From: Chloroflexota bacterium
GTDB lineage: Bacteria > Chloroflexota > UBA6077 > SHYK01
Assembly (NCBI GenBank): GCA_035652535.1
Contig: DASRDP010000093.1
Coordinates: 42,788-106,787 of the forward strand
Direction: 5' to 3'
DNA length: 64,000 nt
Below are positions 37,224 through 46,085 of this stretch, in pieces (position 1 is the first letter of the stretch; every line of letters begins with the position of its first letter). The translations under genes and the position numbers were made by a program. The notes under the pieces are model-generated. The model ran no database searches. It had not been told where the DNA came from and saw nothing but the letters and a program-made list of their open reading frames with translations.

Positions 37224-37720
37224 CGAGCGTCAGCGTTCTGCAGGAGATGCCGCTGTTTGCCGGGCTCGACGAGGGCCAGCTCGCTCGCCTCCTCGGGGTG
37301 ATGCGCCAGTCGCGGGTACCGGTTGGAACAGACATCCTGCGCGAGGGCGAGCAGAGCGACTCGATGTACGTTCTTGCGCGGGGCGCCGTCGAGATTACGA
37401 AGCGCCTGGGCATCGCCTTAGCGCCTGAGAGCGATCGCTGGCGCCGCAAGACGATCGTGCGCCTGTCCGCGCCGCAATTCTTTGGCGAGATGGCGCTCCT
37501 GGGCGACCGCGAGCGAACGGCTACGGTCTCAACGTGCACGGACTGCGATCTGCTGGAAGTCACCAAGGACAGCTTCGACCGCCTCGTCGAAACCGACCTC
37601 TCGATGGGCTACCGGCTGCTCTACAATGTCGCCACCGTCCTCTGCGAGCGTCTCAGGCGCACGGACCGCGACGTCCTCAAGCTCACCGCCGCGCTCAGCG
37701 TTGCCCTGGGCAACCGTTGA
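37220..37720 (+). CDS. Stand-alone cyclic-nucleotide-binding domain protein
   Basis: A 166-residue protein consisting of one CRP/PKA-type cyclic-nucleotide-binding domain. The phosphate-binding cassette is FFGEMALLGDRERTATV (about 88-104), with the conserved Glu and Arg that hold cAMP or cGMP. There is no DNA-binding helix-turn-helix and no membrane segment, only a C-terminal helix. Its ATG overlaps the stop of the potassium channel by four bases, so the two are probably made in fixed ratio. The natural reading is a detached regulatory domain of the channel; classical cyclic-nucleotide-gated channels carry it fused. Confidence 0.92.
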   Translation: MTSVSVLQEMPLFAGLDEGQLARLLGVMRQSRVPVGTDILREGEQSDSMYVLARGAVEITKRLGIALAPESDRWRRKTIVRLSAPQFFGEMALLGDRERTATVSTCTDCDLLEVTKDSFDRLVETDLSMGYRLLYNVATVLCERLRRTDRDVLKLTAALSVALGNR

Positions 37721-37752
37721 GCCGCCCGCCCCAGATCCAGGAGGCACCTGAC

Positions 37753-39957
37753 GTGAAAGCGACTACGCATGATGTGATCGAGCGCCTCGACGGGCGCGCC
37801 AAGGTGACGGGCGAAGCCGCGTACGCGGCCGATATCACGCGGCCAGGCATGCTCTTCGCGAAGGTTCTGCGGAGCGTGGTGCCCCATGCCCGCATCGTTC
37901 GGATCGACGCGGCCAGGGCGCGGGAGCTACCAGGAGTCCACACGATCCTGACCGGCGCCGACCTGCCGCCAGTGCGCGTGGGCCGTTCGATGCGCGACAT
38001 GCCCGTCCTCGCGCAGGGAAAGGTCCGATTTGTCGGCGAAAAGGTCGTTGCCGTGGCCGCGGAATCGCTCGACATTGCGCAGCAGGCGCTCGATCTGATC
38101 GACGTCGAGTACGAGGAGCTGCCGGCCGTGTACGACCCAATCGACGCGATGCGGCCGGGCGCCCCCTTGATCCACGATCCGGACGAGGTACGCGCGCAAG
38201 CCACACCCAAGCAGCGCGTTGCCGACTATCCGAACAGCGTCTCAGCGCCGGTCTGGGGCGCCAGCGAAACCGAAGTCCAGGCGGCGCTCGATGCCGCGCC
38301 GTTCGTGTTCGAGCACACGTTCCGCACGCCGGTTCAACACCAGGGCTACATCGAGCCACATTCATGCCTGGTGGAGCTTGATGATCGCGGGGTTGCCCAT
38401 ATCTGGGCCTCGAACAAAGCGCCATTTCTGTTGCTCGACTACTTGCGCCTCGGTCTCGGGCTCTCGCGAGAGCAGGTCGAGATCCACATGCTTCCCCTCG
38501 GCGGTGACTTCGGGGGCAAGGGCTCGTTCATGGACATCCCGCTTGCGTACTTCCTGGCGAAAGCCAGCGGTCGGCCGGTGAAGCTCACCATGACATTCGC
38601 GGAGGAGCTCATGGCGGGCAATCCCCGACACTCCGCCGTGGTAACGGTGAAGAGCGGGTTCGACCGCAACGGCAAGCTGCTGGCCAGGTGGACGCGAGCC
38701 ATCTACAACAGCGGTGGGTATGCGGCGTTCAAACCCGCGCCCGACGCAACGCTGCCCGGCATTCGCGGCGGCGGCCTGGGCCCATACCCCGTGCCCGTCT
38801 TCCGCGTCGAAGGCCACATGGTGTACACGAACACCGTTCCGTGCGGGCACATGCGCGCGCCCGGCGAGGCCCAGCCGATCCACTCCGTCGAGTGCCACAT
38901 GGACCTCTGCGCTCGGGCGATGGGCATGGATCCCCTGGAGCTCAGGCTCATCAATGCGCCGGACGATCCCCGTGAAACGCCGACCGGAGAGCCAGGGTCG
39001 CGGCCTCGGGCCCGAGAGGCGCTCCAAGCCGCTGCCCGGGCCATCGGCTGGACCAAGCCCCGGCCGAACGGCGTCGGTCGGGGCATCGCGCTCGTCGAGG
39101 TGGGCAATAGCCTCGGGGAATACATGGCCGCGATGACCGTTGCCCGCGATGGTCAGATCGTGCTCCACACCCCCATCATCGAAAACGGCGCAGGGATGCT
39201 GACCGCGTTTCGCACGATGGCGGCGGAAGAGTTCGGGCTTTCCCTCGACCGAATACGGATCGAGCAGACGACCGACGGGATCGAGTACGACCGGGGGGTT
39301 GGCGGAAGCCGCATCACTCGGCTCATCGGGCGGATGATCGCGATCCTCTCGGAGCGCCTACAGGATCGCCTCGCTGAGCTGGTCGCGGCAGAGTTCGGCT
39401 ACGACGCGAGCCAGGTCAGGCGCGAGCCGGGCGGCTTCCGCACCCCGGATGGGCGACTCCTCAGCACGGCCGATGCCGCGTCCCTCTCGCCAAGCGACCT
39501 CGACGAGGTGCTCCGGTATACGCCGAGCCAGTTCGACGTCGTCGAGGTGTATGCAGCCGTCGGTGTTGAGGCGCGCGTAGATCTGGAGACGGGCGAGGTC
39601 AAACCGCTGCGCATTGTGAGCGCGCACGAGGTCGGGCGCATCGTGAACCCGGTCGGCCACCAGGGGCAGATCGAGGGCGGATTGGCGCAGGGATTTGGCT
39701 ACGCTCTGTGCGAAGGGCTGCGCGTCGAAGATGGACGCGTCACGACGCTCAACCTCCAGGACTACAAGCTGCCGGTCGTGATCGACCTGCCGGAGATGGA
39801 GACGATTCTCCTCCCGCCGGATCCGAGCCTGGGCATCACGCCCATCGGCGAAGGCCCGAACTGCGCGATGTCCGCCGCGATCGTCAACGCGGTCGTGGAC
39901 GTCGTCGGCCGCCAGGTCGACATCCCCATCTCACCGGAGGCCCTGGCCGGCAGATAA
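37753..39957 (+). CDS. Molybdenum hydroxylase large subunit (xanthine dehydrogenase family)
   Basis: A 734-residue Mo-binding subunit of the xanthine oxidase/CO dehydrogenase family. The N-terminal hammerhead domain (GRAKVTGEAAYAADITRPGM, about 14-33) is followed by the Mo-pterin domain with LPLGGDFGGKGSF, TVPCGHMRAPGEAQPIHSVE and the catalytic-Glu region TPIGEGPNCAMSAAIVNAV near the C-terminus. The AYxCSFR loop of form-I CO dehydrogenase is absent, so CO oxidation is unlikely. GTG 37753 follows AGGAGG at eight bases. The iron-sulfur and FAD subunits that normally accompany it are not encoded nearby, which is unusual. Substrate unknown. Confidence 0.9.
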   Translation: MKATTHDVIERLDGRAKVTGEAAYAADITRPGMLFAKVLRSVVPHARIVRIDAARARELPGVHTILTGADLPPVRVGRSMRDMPVLAQGKVRFVGEKVVAVAAESLDIAQQALDLIDVEYEELPAVYDPIDAMRPGAPLIHDPDEVRAQATPKQRVADYPNSVSAPVWGASETEVQAALDAAPFVFEHTFRTPVQHQGYIEPHSCLVELDDRGVAHIWASNKAPFLLLDYLRLGLGLSREQVEIHMLPLGGDFGGKGSFMDIPLAYFLAKASGRPVKLTMTFAEELMAGNPRHSAVVTVKSGFDRNGKLLARWTRAIYNSGGYAAFKPAPDATLPGIRGGGLGPYPVPVFRVEGHMVYTNTVPCGHMRAPGEAQPIHSVECHMDLCARAMGMDPLELRLINAPDDPRETPTGEPGSRPRAREALQAAARAIGWTKPRPNGVGRGIALVEVGNSLGEYMAAMTVARDGQIVLHTPIIENGAGMLTAFRTMAAEEFGLSLDRIRIEQTTDGIEYDRGVGGSRITRLIGRMIAILSERLQDRLAELVAAEFGYDASQVRREPGGFRTPDGRLLSTADAASLSPSDLDEVLRYTPSQFDVVEVYAAVGVEARVDLETGEVKPLRIVSAHEVGRIVNPVGHQGQIEGGLAQGFGYALCEGLRVEDGRVTTLNLQDYKLPVVIDLPEMETILLPPDPSLGITPIGEGPNCAMSAAIVNAVVDVVGRQVDIPISPEALAGR

Positions 39958-39991
39958 CAAGCTGGCAGCTCATGGGATATCGAACGGATCT

Positions 39992-40273
39992 CTACTTCGG
40001 CTGATAGCCGAGAGCCAGAAGAACCGCGGTCAGCTCGCGCCCGCTCGGCTCGGTCATCGTTCGCCCGCCGGGAAGCACGATCGTCGGCACACTGCGATAG
40101 CCGCGATTGATTGTCATGACGAACTCGATCGCCTCGTCATTACCGGTGATGTCGATCCACTCGTAATCGACATCGAAGCCGTCCAGCACCCGGCGCGCCA
40201 CGATGCAGTCCGGGCACCAGCTCGTGCCATATACGCGAATCGTGGTTCCCGCCGCCTGCCGCGTCGTCTCCAT
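39992..40273 (-). CDS. Glutaredoxin/mycoredoxin-like protein
   Basis: A 93-residue thioredoxin-fold protein with active site WCPDC (about 20-24) and the cis-Pro loop SVPTIVLPGG. The start overlaps the ferrochelatase stop in the text TAATG, so the two are translationally coupled. The sequence resembles the mycoredoxin/NrdH-like group (MtGrx1 type) that works with low-molecular-weight thiols other than glutathione. Confidence 0.9.
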   Translation of the reverse strand: METTRQAAGTTIRVYGTSWCPDCIVARRVLDGFDVDYEWIDITGNDEAIEFVMTINRGYRSVPTIVLPGGRTMTEPSGRELTAVLLALGYQPK

Positions 40274-41316
40274 TACCCATACCCCTTTCGAGCCAACGCG
40301 TCGGCGCGTTGAGACATTCCCTCCAACTCGCGAAACACCACGCACGCCAGCGCGCGAATGAAGAGCGGCATCGTGTTCAAGCTCTCGGGTCGAACGAACT
40401 GGATGCCGGCATCGCGGGCCTGCTCGCGCGCCGCGACGTCCAGATCGTACAGGACCTCGAGATGGTCGGCGAGAAACTGAATCGGCGCAACCACGGCGGT
40501 CCGATGTCCAGCCGCTCGCAGCAGCGGGAAGACGTCTTTCAGGTCGGGTGTCAGCCAGGGCTCCGGGGTGTGACCGGCGCTCTGGTACGCGAACCGCCAG
40601 CGATCGGTGGACAACCCGGCGTGCGCCGCCACGAGGGCCGCTGTATCGCGAAGCTGATCGAGGTACGCGGGCTCGCTCTCCGCGATCGAGCGCGGAAGAC
40701 TGTGCGCCGTAAACAGCACCGGCACGGACTCGCGCTCGGGCCGAGCAACCTGGCCCAGGGCATCGCGCAGCCGTCCGGCCAGGGCATCGACAAACTCGGG
40801 AACGTCGTACCAGGCGCCCGCAATGGCGACCTGCACGTCCGCGTGCTCGGAGCGTGCCGCGTCGAGGGCGCGGTGGTATCCACCCATAATGCCGGGTGAA
40901 TATTGTGGCGAAAGGATCACGGCGATGATGCGACGCGCCCCTGCCCGCGCGAGACCTGCCAGGCCATCTGCGATGAATGGCGGCGCGTGGCGCATTCCCA
41001 CCGCGACGCGGAACCCTGAACGCGGCCGGACACGTTCGATGGCCTCTGGATCGCGCACCCCCGAATCACCCGGCCCACCGGGAGCGCAAGGGGCTTCTTC
41101 ACCGTTGAGCACTCCCTCCAGCGCCGCGGCCTGCGCGCGGGTGATCCGCGTCAGCGGAGACCCACCAACGAGCGCGAACCGGCGCCGCATCTCCGCCACC
41201 AGATCGTCGGGCACAGGCCGACCACCCCGCACCCGCGAGAGGTATGTCGGCACGTCGTCGAGCGTCTCGGGCGTGCCGAAACTCATGAGGAGCACGCCGA
41301 CGAGGTCATCAGTCAT
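40273..41316 (-). CDS. hemH: Ferrochelatase (coproporphyrin or protoporphyrin type)
   Basis: A 347-residue enzyme inserting ferrous iron into a porphyrin. Characteristic segments are GVLLMSFGTPETLDDVPTYL at the N-terminus, GGSPLTRIT, SPQYSPGIMGGYHRAL, the metal-site His in LFTAHSLPRS, and VVAPIQFLADHLEVLYDLD. An insertion of about 25 Gly/Pro-rich residues (around 65-95) is unusual. ATG 41316 has GAGGG five bases upstream. The gene lies between hemE and the glutaredoxin on one strand. Whether it acts on coproporphyrin III or protoporphyrin IX cannot be read directly. Confidence 0.94.
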   Translation of the reverse strand: MTDDLVGVLLMSFGTPETLDDVPTYLSRVRGGRPVPDDLVAEMRRRFALVGGSPLTRITRAQAAALEGVLNGEEAPCAPGGPGDSGVRDPEAIERVRPRSGFRVAVGMRHAPPFIADGLAGLARAGARRIIAVILSPQYSPGIMGGYHRALDAARSEHADVQVAIAGAWYDVPEFVDALAGRLRDALGQVARPERESVPVLFTAHSLPRSIAESEPAYLDQLRDTAALVAAHAGLSTDRWRFAYQSAGHTPEPWLTPDLKDVFPLLRAAGHRTAVVAPIQFLADHLEVLYDLDVAAREQARDAGIQFVRPESLNTMPLFIRALACVVFRELEGMSQRADALARKGYG

Positions 41317-41382
41317 GTGGTCCCTCGGCCACTGTGGGCATCGCAACGGCCGTTCGATCGAGACCGCGTTCGGGCCACGTGG

Positions 41383-42420
41383 TCATGCGCGGGCGCTGGC
41401 CGAGTGAACGTACTCCACGAGGCGTGTGAGATCGTCCGGGTTGGTGTCCGGCAGCACGCCGTGTCCGAGGTTGAAGATGTGACCTGGCCGGCCCGCGGCT
41501 CGGCGCAGGACATCGTCGGCAGCCTCCTTGACGACGGAGAACGGAGCAAGCAGCGTCGCCGGATCCAGATTTCCCTGCACCCCGCGCGCGTATCCGATGC
41601 GGGCCCAGGCTTCGTCGAGCGAAACGCGCCAATCGAGGCTGATGAGATCGCCGCCCGCCCGACACATCAGCTCGAGCAGCCCGCCGGTTGCTGTACCGAA
41701 GTGGATCGTCCGAACGCCGAGATCGCGCATCGCCGCGAAGATCCGCGCCGAATATGGCAGGACCGACCGCTCGTAATCTCGGGGGCTCAGCACACCCACC
41801 CAACTATCGAAGAGCTGGACGAGCTGCAGACCGGCGCCGACCTGAGCCCTGAGGTAGCGGACCACCACCTCGGTCACCTTGTCCATGAGCTGGCCCCAGA
41901 GGTCCGGCTCGGCCAACATCATTCGCTTCGCCTGGGCGTAGCCGAGGGAGGGCCGGCCCTCGACGAGATAGCAGGCCAGCGTGAAGGGGCCGCCGGAGAA
42001 CCCGACCAGCGCTGCGCGACCGGCCAGCTCCTTGCGCAGAAGGCGAATCGCCTCGAACACGTACGGGGTCGCTTCCTCGGCCTCGATGACGCGGATGCGC
42101 GCGACGTCGTGCGCGGTGCGAATCGGATGGTCGATGATGGGGCCGATCTCTGGCTCGATGATGAACGGGACGCCCATCCCCTCGAGCGGCAACATGATGT
42201 CGGCGTACATGACCGCGGCGTCGACGCCGAACGTGTCGACTGGCATTTGCGTGACTTGGGCGCAGAGCTCCGGCGTCTTCGCGATCGTCAGAATGTCGTG
42301 TCGCTCGCGGAGCTTGCGATAGTCGGCCAAGCACCGGCCGGCCTGCCGCATGAACCAGACGGGCGTAGCGTCGACGGGCTGCAAGTGCGCGGCGGAGAGG
42401 ATTCGCTCCTCACCGGTCAT
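41383..42420 (-). CDS. hemE: Uroporphyrinogen decarboxylase
   Basis: A 345-residue enzyme that decarboxylates uroporphyrinogen III to coproporphyrinogen III. The signature PVWFMRQAGRCLADYRKLRE is near the N-terminus (a Cys replaces the usual Tyr), with ALVGFSGGPFTLACYLVEG, QLFDSWVGVLSP and FNLGHGVLPDTNPD further on. ATG 42420 gives an N-terminus MTGEERILSA that fits the family, but it has no ribosome site. A perfect AGGAGG at 42452-42457 stands seven bases before an in-frame ACG at 42444, so a non-AUG start with eight extra residues is possible. It precedes hemH on the same strand. Confidence 0.93.
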   Translation of the reverse strand: MTGEERILSAAHLQPVDATPVWFMRQAGRCLADYRKLRERHDILTIAKTPELCAQVTQMPVDTFGVDAAVMYADIMLPLEGMGVPFIIEPEIGPIIDHPIRTAHDVARIRVIEAEEATPYVFEAIRLLRKELAGRAALVGFSGGPFTLACYLVEGRPSLGYAQAKRMMLAEPDLWGQLMDKVTEVVVRYLRAQVGAGLQLVQLFDSWVGVLSPRDYERSVLPYSARIFAAMRDLGVRTIHFGTATGGLLELMCRAGGDLISLDWRVSLDEAWARIGYARGVQGNLDPATLLAPFSVVKEAADDVLRRAAGRPGHIFNLGHGVLPDTNPDDLTRLVEYVHSASARA

Positions 42421-42569
42421 TTGGCGCGTGTTCGTGGGTGTCGTGATCGGACCTCCTGGATGCGGCAACCGCGTTCGTGTGTGGGCGCCTCATTGTCGCA
42501 CGTTTCGTGCCGCGGTCGCAGCCACGCTCTCGGGTAGAATGGAGCGAAGAAACGACGGAGGACAACCAC

Positions 42570-42908
42570 GTGCAGCAACCCCAGGAGCCGTTCAAGCGGA
42601 TTGGGATCGAAGAAGCGAAGGCGCTCATGGCGTCCGGGAAGGTGCGCGTCATCGACGTGCGCAATCCGGACGAATGGGTGACGGGCCATATTCCACAGGC
42701 CACCCATATTCCGCTTCCCAGCATCATCAACAACCCGGACGCGAATCTATCGGGCGATCGTGATCAGCCACAGCTCTTTGTCTGCGCGGTCGGCGAGCGC
42801 AGCGCCATCGCGTGCGAAGTCGCGGCAATGTTGGGTTACAAAGAGGTCTACAACCTCTCTGGCGGCACAACTGAGTGGATTCGCGCCGGCAACCCCGTCG
42901 ACCACTAG
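42570..42908 (+). CDS. Single-domain rhodanese-like sulfurtransferase
   Basis: A 112-residue protein of the rhodanese fold. The N-terminal CH2A box is VRVIDVRNPDEWVTGHIPQA, and the active loop is CAVGERS with the catalytic Cys (about residue 73) intact, so persulfide transfer is plausible. GTG 42570 follows GGAGG at eight bases. It is divergent from hemE and lies upstream of rho, separated by 421 bases. A TAGAAT -10-like box is at 42535-42540. Confidence 0.9.
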   Translation: MQQPQEPFKRIGIEEAKALMASGKVRVIDVRNPDEWVTGHIPQATHIPLPSIINNPDANLSGDRDQPQLFVCAVGERSAIACEVAAMLGYKEVYNLSGGTTEWIRAGNPVDH

Positions 42909-42939
42909 GCCATCCTTCGCCAGGCACGCCCCCATCGGA

Positions 42940-42969
42940 TTGCGCCCAGCAATCCCGGTCCGTTACAAT
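42940..42969 (+). promoter_or_regulatory. Putative distal rho promoter
   Basis: TTGCGC (42940-42945) and TACAAT (42964-42969), spaced 18 bases. It lies just past the rhodanese gene and would give a rho leader of about 355 nt. Confidence 0.4.
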
Positions 42970-43002
42970 GACTGCCAGCAACATGGGTCCCAAAGAATGG
43001 GG

Positions 43003-43031
43003 TTGTTGCACCGGTTTCTCCCCCGTATAAT
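43003..43031 (+). promoter_or_regulatory. Rho promoter with consensus -10
   Basis: TTGTTG (43003-43008) and a perfect TATAAT (43026-43031) with 17-base spacing. Transcription would begin near 43038, leaving an untranslated leader of about 290 nt in which I see no other gene. Confidence 0.65.
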
Positions 43032-43329
43032 GCGGCCGTGATTTCGGTCCTCGTGGCCGCGTACGTTCCGCCGCATGCCACACCACCTCGCTCGGCCCGC
43101 TTTTCAGGTTCGCGTACTCTAAAATTCTCCGCTTCGGCCAGGGAATGCGAGCTGCTTTCGAGACACGGTCTCCCCGCCTCTCGACAAGCACCGCTTCGAG
43201 GAGCTAAGTAGAAGAAACGGGCAGGTCCGCTAACGGGTACCTGGGATACTTCCCCATTTCGCCGTTCGCGGCGCCATTTGAGACACCTGGTGCGACAAAT
43301 CGACCATTGTGAACAGGTATGTTCACTGC

Positions 43330-44595
43330 ATGGAGCAAACTGCGTTGTACCTTAGCGAGCTTGAAGCCAAAACCCGCGAAGAACTCCAGGACCTCGCCCG
43401 CGATCTCGGGGTGCATGGCACCAGTACGATGCGGAAGCAGGACCTCATCTACCGCCTCCTTCAGGCGCAGACCGAGCAGCAGGGAAATATATTTGGCGGG
43501 GGGATTCTCGACATTGTCGACGAGGGATACGGGTTTCTCCGTGGCCCAAGCTGTTTGCCGGGTCCCAACGACGTCTACGTCTCGCAGACCCAGATTCGGC
43601 GGCTTGGCCTACGGATCGGCGACATGGTCACCGGCCAGATCCGCCCACCGAAAGACAACGAGAAGTACTACGGACTGATCCGGGTAGAAGCCGTCAACGG
43701 CGTCGATCCCGAGGTTGCGAAGCGCCGACCGTATTTCGATTCGCTGACGCCGATCTTCCCCACGAAGCTCATCAACCTGGAGACCACACCCGAGGCGCTG
43801 ACCCAGCGTCTGATCAACCTCGTGTCACCGATCGGACGGGGCCAGCGCGGCCTCATCGTCTCACCGCCGAAGGCCGGCAAGACGACGGTGCTCAAGCAAA
43901 TCGCCAACGGCATCACGACCAACTATCCCGACATTCACCTCATGGTGGCCCTCATCGGCGAGCGGCCCGAGGAGGTGACGGACGTGAAGCGCTCGGTGCG
44001 CGCGGAGGTCATCGCCTCCACGTTCGACGAACCGGTCGAGGACCACACGGCTGTCGCAGAGATGGCGCTGAACCGCGCGAAGCGCCTTGTCGAGGGCGGC
44101 CGCGACGTGGTGATCCTGCTGGACAGCATCACTCGATTGACTCGGGCGTACAACCTCGACGTGCCGCCCAGCGGGCGCACGCTCTCGGGCGGCATCGATC
44201 CGGTGGCCCTCTATCCCCCGAAGCGCTTCTTCGGCGCCGCGCGGAACATCGAGGAAGGCGGAAGCCTAACGATCATGGCAACGTGCCTCGTCGATACCGG
44301 CAGCCGGATGGACGACGTGATCTACGAGGAGTTCAAAGGCACCGGCAACATGGAGCTCCACCTCGATCGCAAGCTCGCGGATCGACGTATCTTTCCCGCG
44401 ATTGACGTCCTCCGAAGCGGGACGCGGCGCGAGGAGCTGTTGCTGGACGAGACGACGCTGAAACAGGTCTGGCTTATGCGCCGAATGCTGGCACAGATCG
44501 GGTCGTCTGACAGCATCGAGCTGGTGCTCAACCGGCTCGTCAAGACAAAGAACAATCAGGAATTTCTGTCTACGCTGAGCAAAGCTGAGGCTTAG
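43330..44595 (+). CDS. rho: Transcription termination factor Rho
   Basis: A 421-residue hexameric RNA helicase that ends transcription. The N-terminal helical Rho-N/SAP-like part is [18 protein letters not shown], the cold-shock RNA-binding domain runs from [14 protein letters not shown] to about 120, and the ATPase core carries Walker [13 protein letters not shown] (about 178-189), Walker [12 protein letters not shown] and the R-loop [21 protein letters not shown]. The protein is a standard length without the long insertions found in actinobacteria. ATG 43330 is chosen as it gives the family N-terminus; GTG 43309 is possible, and neither has a strong ribosome site. The end overlaps the converging 3D-domain gene by four bases. 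Confidence 0.97.
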   Translation: MEQTALYLSELEAKTREELQDLARDLGVHGTSTMRKQDLIYRLLQAQTEQQGNIFGGGILDIVDEGYGFLRGPSCLPGPNDVYVSQTQIRRLGLRIGDMVTGQIRPPKDNEKYYGLIRVEAVNGVDPEVAKRRPYFDSLTPIFPTKLINLETTPEALTQRLINLVSPIGRGQRGLIVSPPKAGKTTVLKQIANGITTNYPDIHLMVALIGERPEEVTDVKRSVRAEVIASTFDEPVEDHTAVAEMALNRAKRLVEGGRDVVILLDSITRLTRAYNLDVPPSGRTLSGGIDPVALYPPKRFFGAARNIEEGGSLTIMATCLVDTGSRMDDVIYEEFKGTGNMELHLDRKLADRRIFPAIDVLRSGTRREELLLDETTLKQVWLMRRMLAQIGSSDSIELVLNRLVKTKNNQEFLSTLSKAEA

Positions 44596-45311
44596 CGGCT
44601 GCTGGCCGCTTCGGGCAGCACCGTGACGTTCCGCTGCTGGACCCCGAACTGCAACGCCGACGCACTGTCGGTGAAGAAGATCTCCACGTGGTTTCCGACC
44701 ACAGCGCCGCCGGTGTCCTCTGCCGTAAACACGTCGCTGTAGCCATCGATCAACAAACGTGAGCCAAGGGGGATGACTCGAGGGTCTACCGCGACGGTTC
44801 CCCAGTGCGCCAGCGTGCCCGAGCGCGTGAGGGACCCGTGAGCCCCGTTTCCGGGCGTCTGGTACGTGTACGCGGTCACCGTTGCGACGAATGATTGGCC
44901 TCCCGCGGCCGCCACGCCGGTGCCCGCGGCCTGAAGCGTGGTCTGGGCGTTGGCCGGCGCCGGTGGGCCGGCGACGAGGTAGTCACCGGCGCTCCATCCC
45001 AGAGTGCCGGCTTGGGTAAATCCCGTCACCTGATACCAGTCCCGACCGTCCTGATCAAATCGCGGACCGCTCACCACGTGCACGTACGCGCCTTCGGGTA
45101 AGACACCCAACGTGGGGTAGTCGAGGCCCGGTCCCTGGCGCACCTGGAGGCCCTGCATGCCCGTGTTCTGGACGCGAGCGTCCCACGCCCGCCCGGCGCC
45201 ATCGTCCGGCGCGGCGGCAGCCGCTCCCGTCTGCAGTCCGAGTCCCCAGATGAGCAGCGCGCCGGCAAACGCCGCGTGCGCGCCCAGCCGGAAGAATTTT
45301 GAACGAATCAA
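44592..45311 (-). CDS. Secreted SH3b and 3D-domain cell-wall protein
   Basis: A 239-residue exported protein: signal peptide (about 1-31, ending GAAAAA), a bacterial SH3 domain (LQVRQGPGLDYPTLGVLPEG, about 48-67) and a C-terminal 3D domain with its three Asp in VAVDPRVIPLG, LLIDGYSD and AEDTGGAV. 3D domains are double-psi barrels related to MltA lytic transglycosylases and occur in cell-wall hydrolases of the YabE/YuiC/Rpf type. TTG 45311 is well supported by AAGGAGG immediately upstream. The open frame extends back to 45593 but is unlike protein there. A long untranslated upstream region follows. Confidence 0.9.
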   Translation of the reverse strand: MIRSKFFRLGAHAAFAGALLIWGLGLQTGAAAAAPDDGAGRAWDARVQNTGMQGLQVRQGPGLDYPTLGVLPEGAYVHVVSGPRFDQDGRDWYQVTGFTQAGTLGWSAGDYLVAGPPAPANAQTTLQAAGTGVAAAGGQSFVATVTAYTYQTPGNGAHGSLTRSGTLAHWGTVAVDPRVIPLGSRLLIDGYSDVFTAEDTGGAVVGNHVEIFFTDSASALQFGVQQRNVTVLPEAASSR

Positions 45312-45918
45312 ATCTCCTCCTTGGAAATTCAGCGAGGTTTTCACGCGTGGACCGGCAACGTCGCCGACCAATCGTGCAGTGGAGAGTGGCGCGAACCGAA
45401 TGAGTGTGGGGGAGCGGGTGAAGGATTGGGGCGCCATGGAGAGGACGCCGTGCCGGAGACGGCCTCCGGCGACTGCCGACGAGCACGGGCCGACAAGATC
45501 ATTAGGAGCTAGGGGATCGTCCAAACCGCGCGATCGCGCAGTAGCGACCGACGGCCAAGGAACTGGGTGCTCCCCCGATCTCCGCCTCCACAACGGAGAA
45601 ACGGCGTTTGGAGTTGTCGGTACTCCCCCTGCACAGGATTGCGAGGGCCCATATATCAGGACTTATAAGCTGCCCCTCGCGCAGCGGCTACAGACTAAAG
45701 GGCTACGAGCGCTGATGTCAAGGGAAGTTGACCGCTTATCAAAAACTGTGACAACGTGACACGGAGTAACGGGGCGCTCTGTAATGTTTTTCTCCTTCGA
45801 ATCGCAGGCGATTGAAGGCTTTGCGCACTGCGCGGTGTGAATGCCAGCTTATAAGGGAACCACCGAATCGCTCGCTCTCGGCGGCCGGCGCGTTCTCCCC
45901 GGGACATGCGAGGCGAGC
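45312..45918. other. Intergenic region, about 600 bases, probable leader of the 3D-domain gene
   Basis: No convincing gene is found here. On the minus strand several GC-rich arms occur at about 45440-45600 (for example TGCGCGATCGCGC near 45530 and GCCGGAGGC-GTCTCCGGC near 45455), suggesting a structured leader. The sequence cagcttataag occurs at 45844-45854 and its complement cttataagctg at 45662-45672, an 11-base inverted pair about 170 bases apart. Confidence 0.5.
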
Positions 45919-45947
45919 TTGAACAGTCATCGCCGGATCGATACAAT
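45919..45947 (+). promoter_or_regulatory. Promoter for the flippase-like/glycosyltransferase pair
   Basis: TTGAAC (45919-45924) and TACAAT (45942-45947) with exactly 17 bases between. Transcription would start near 45954, about 130 nt before the GTG at 46086. Confidence 0.6.
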
Positions 45948-46085
45948 CCGAGCCAGCCGAGCACGTTGTCCGCTGGCCGCGGGCCCAAGGGCCTCATCTC
46001 GCGCCCATTCCACTTTCAGACCGTATCGTCGTTTGCCGCGTGTCCTGTGTGCCGAGGCGCAACACCAGGCACGGAGGACGCATCC

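Noticed and set aside
37753..39957. Aerobic CO dehydrogenase (CoxL)
   Set aside because: The AYxCSFR active-site loop is absent and coxS/coxM are not adjacent.
45440..45600. A c-di-AMP (ydaO) riboswitch upstream of the 3D-domain gene
   Set aside because: The context and some GC-rich arms are suggestive, but I could not place the conserved AACC and GUAGGC core elements, so it is not called as a feature.
45785..45810. A T-loop-like string (TTCGAATC) suggesting a tRNA
   Set aside because: No anticodon arm, D arm or acceptor stem can be formed around it.
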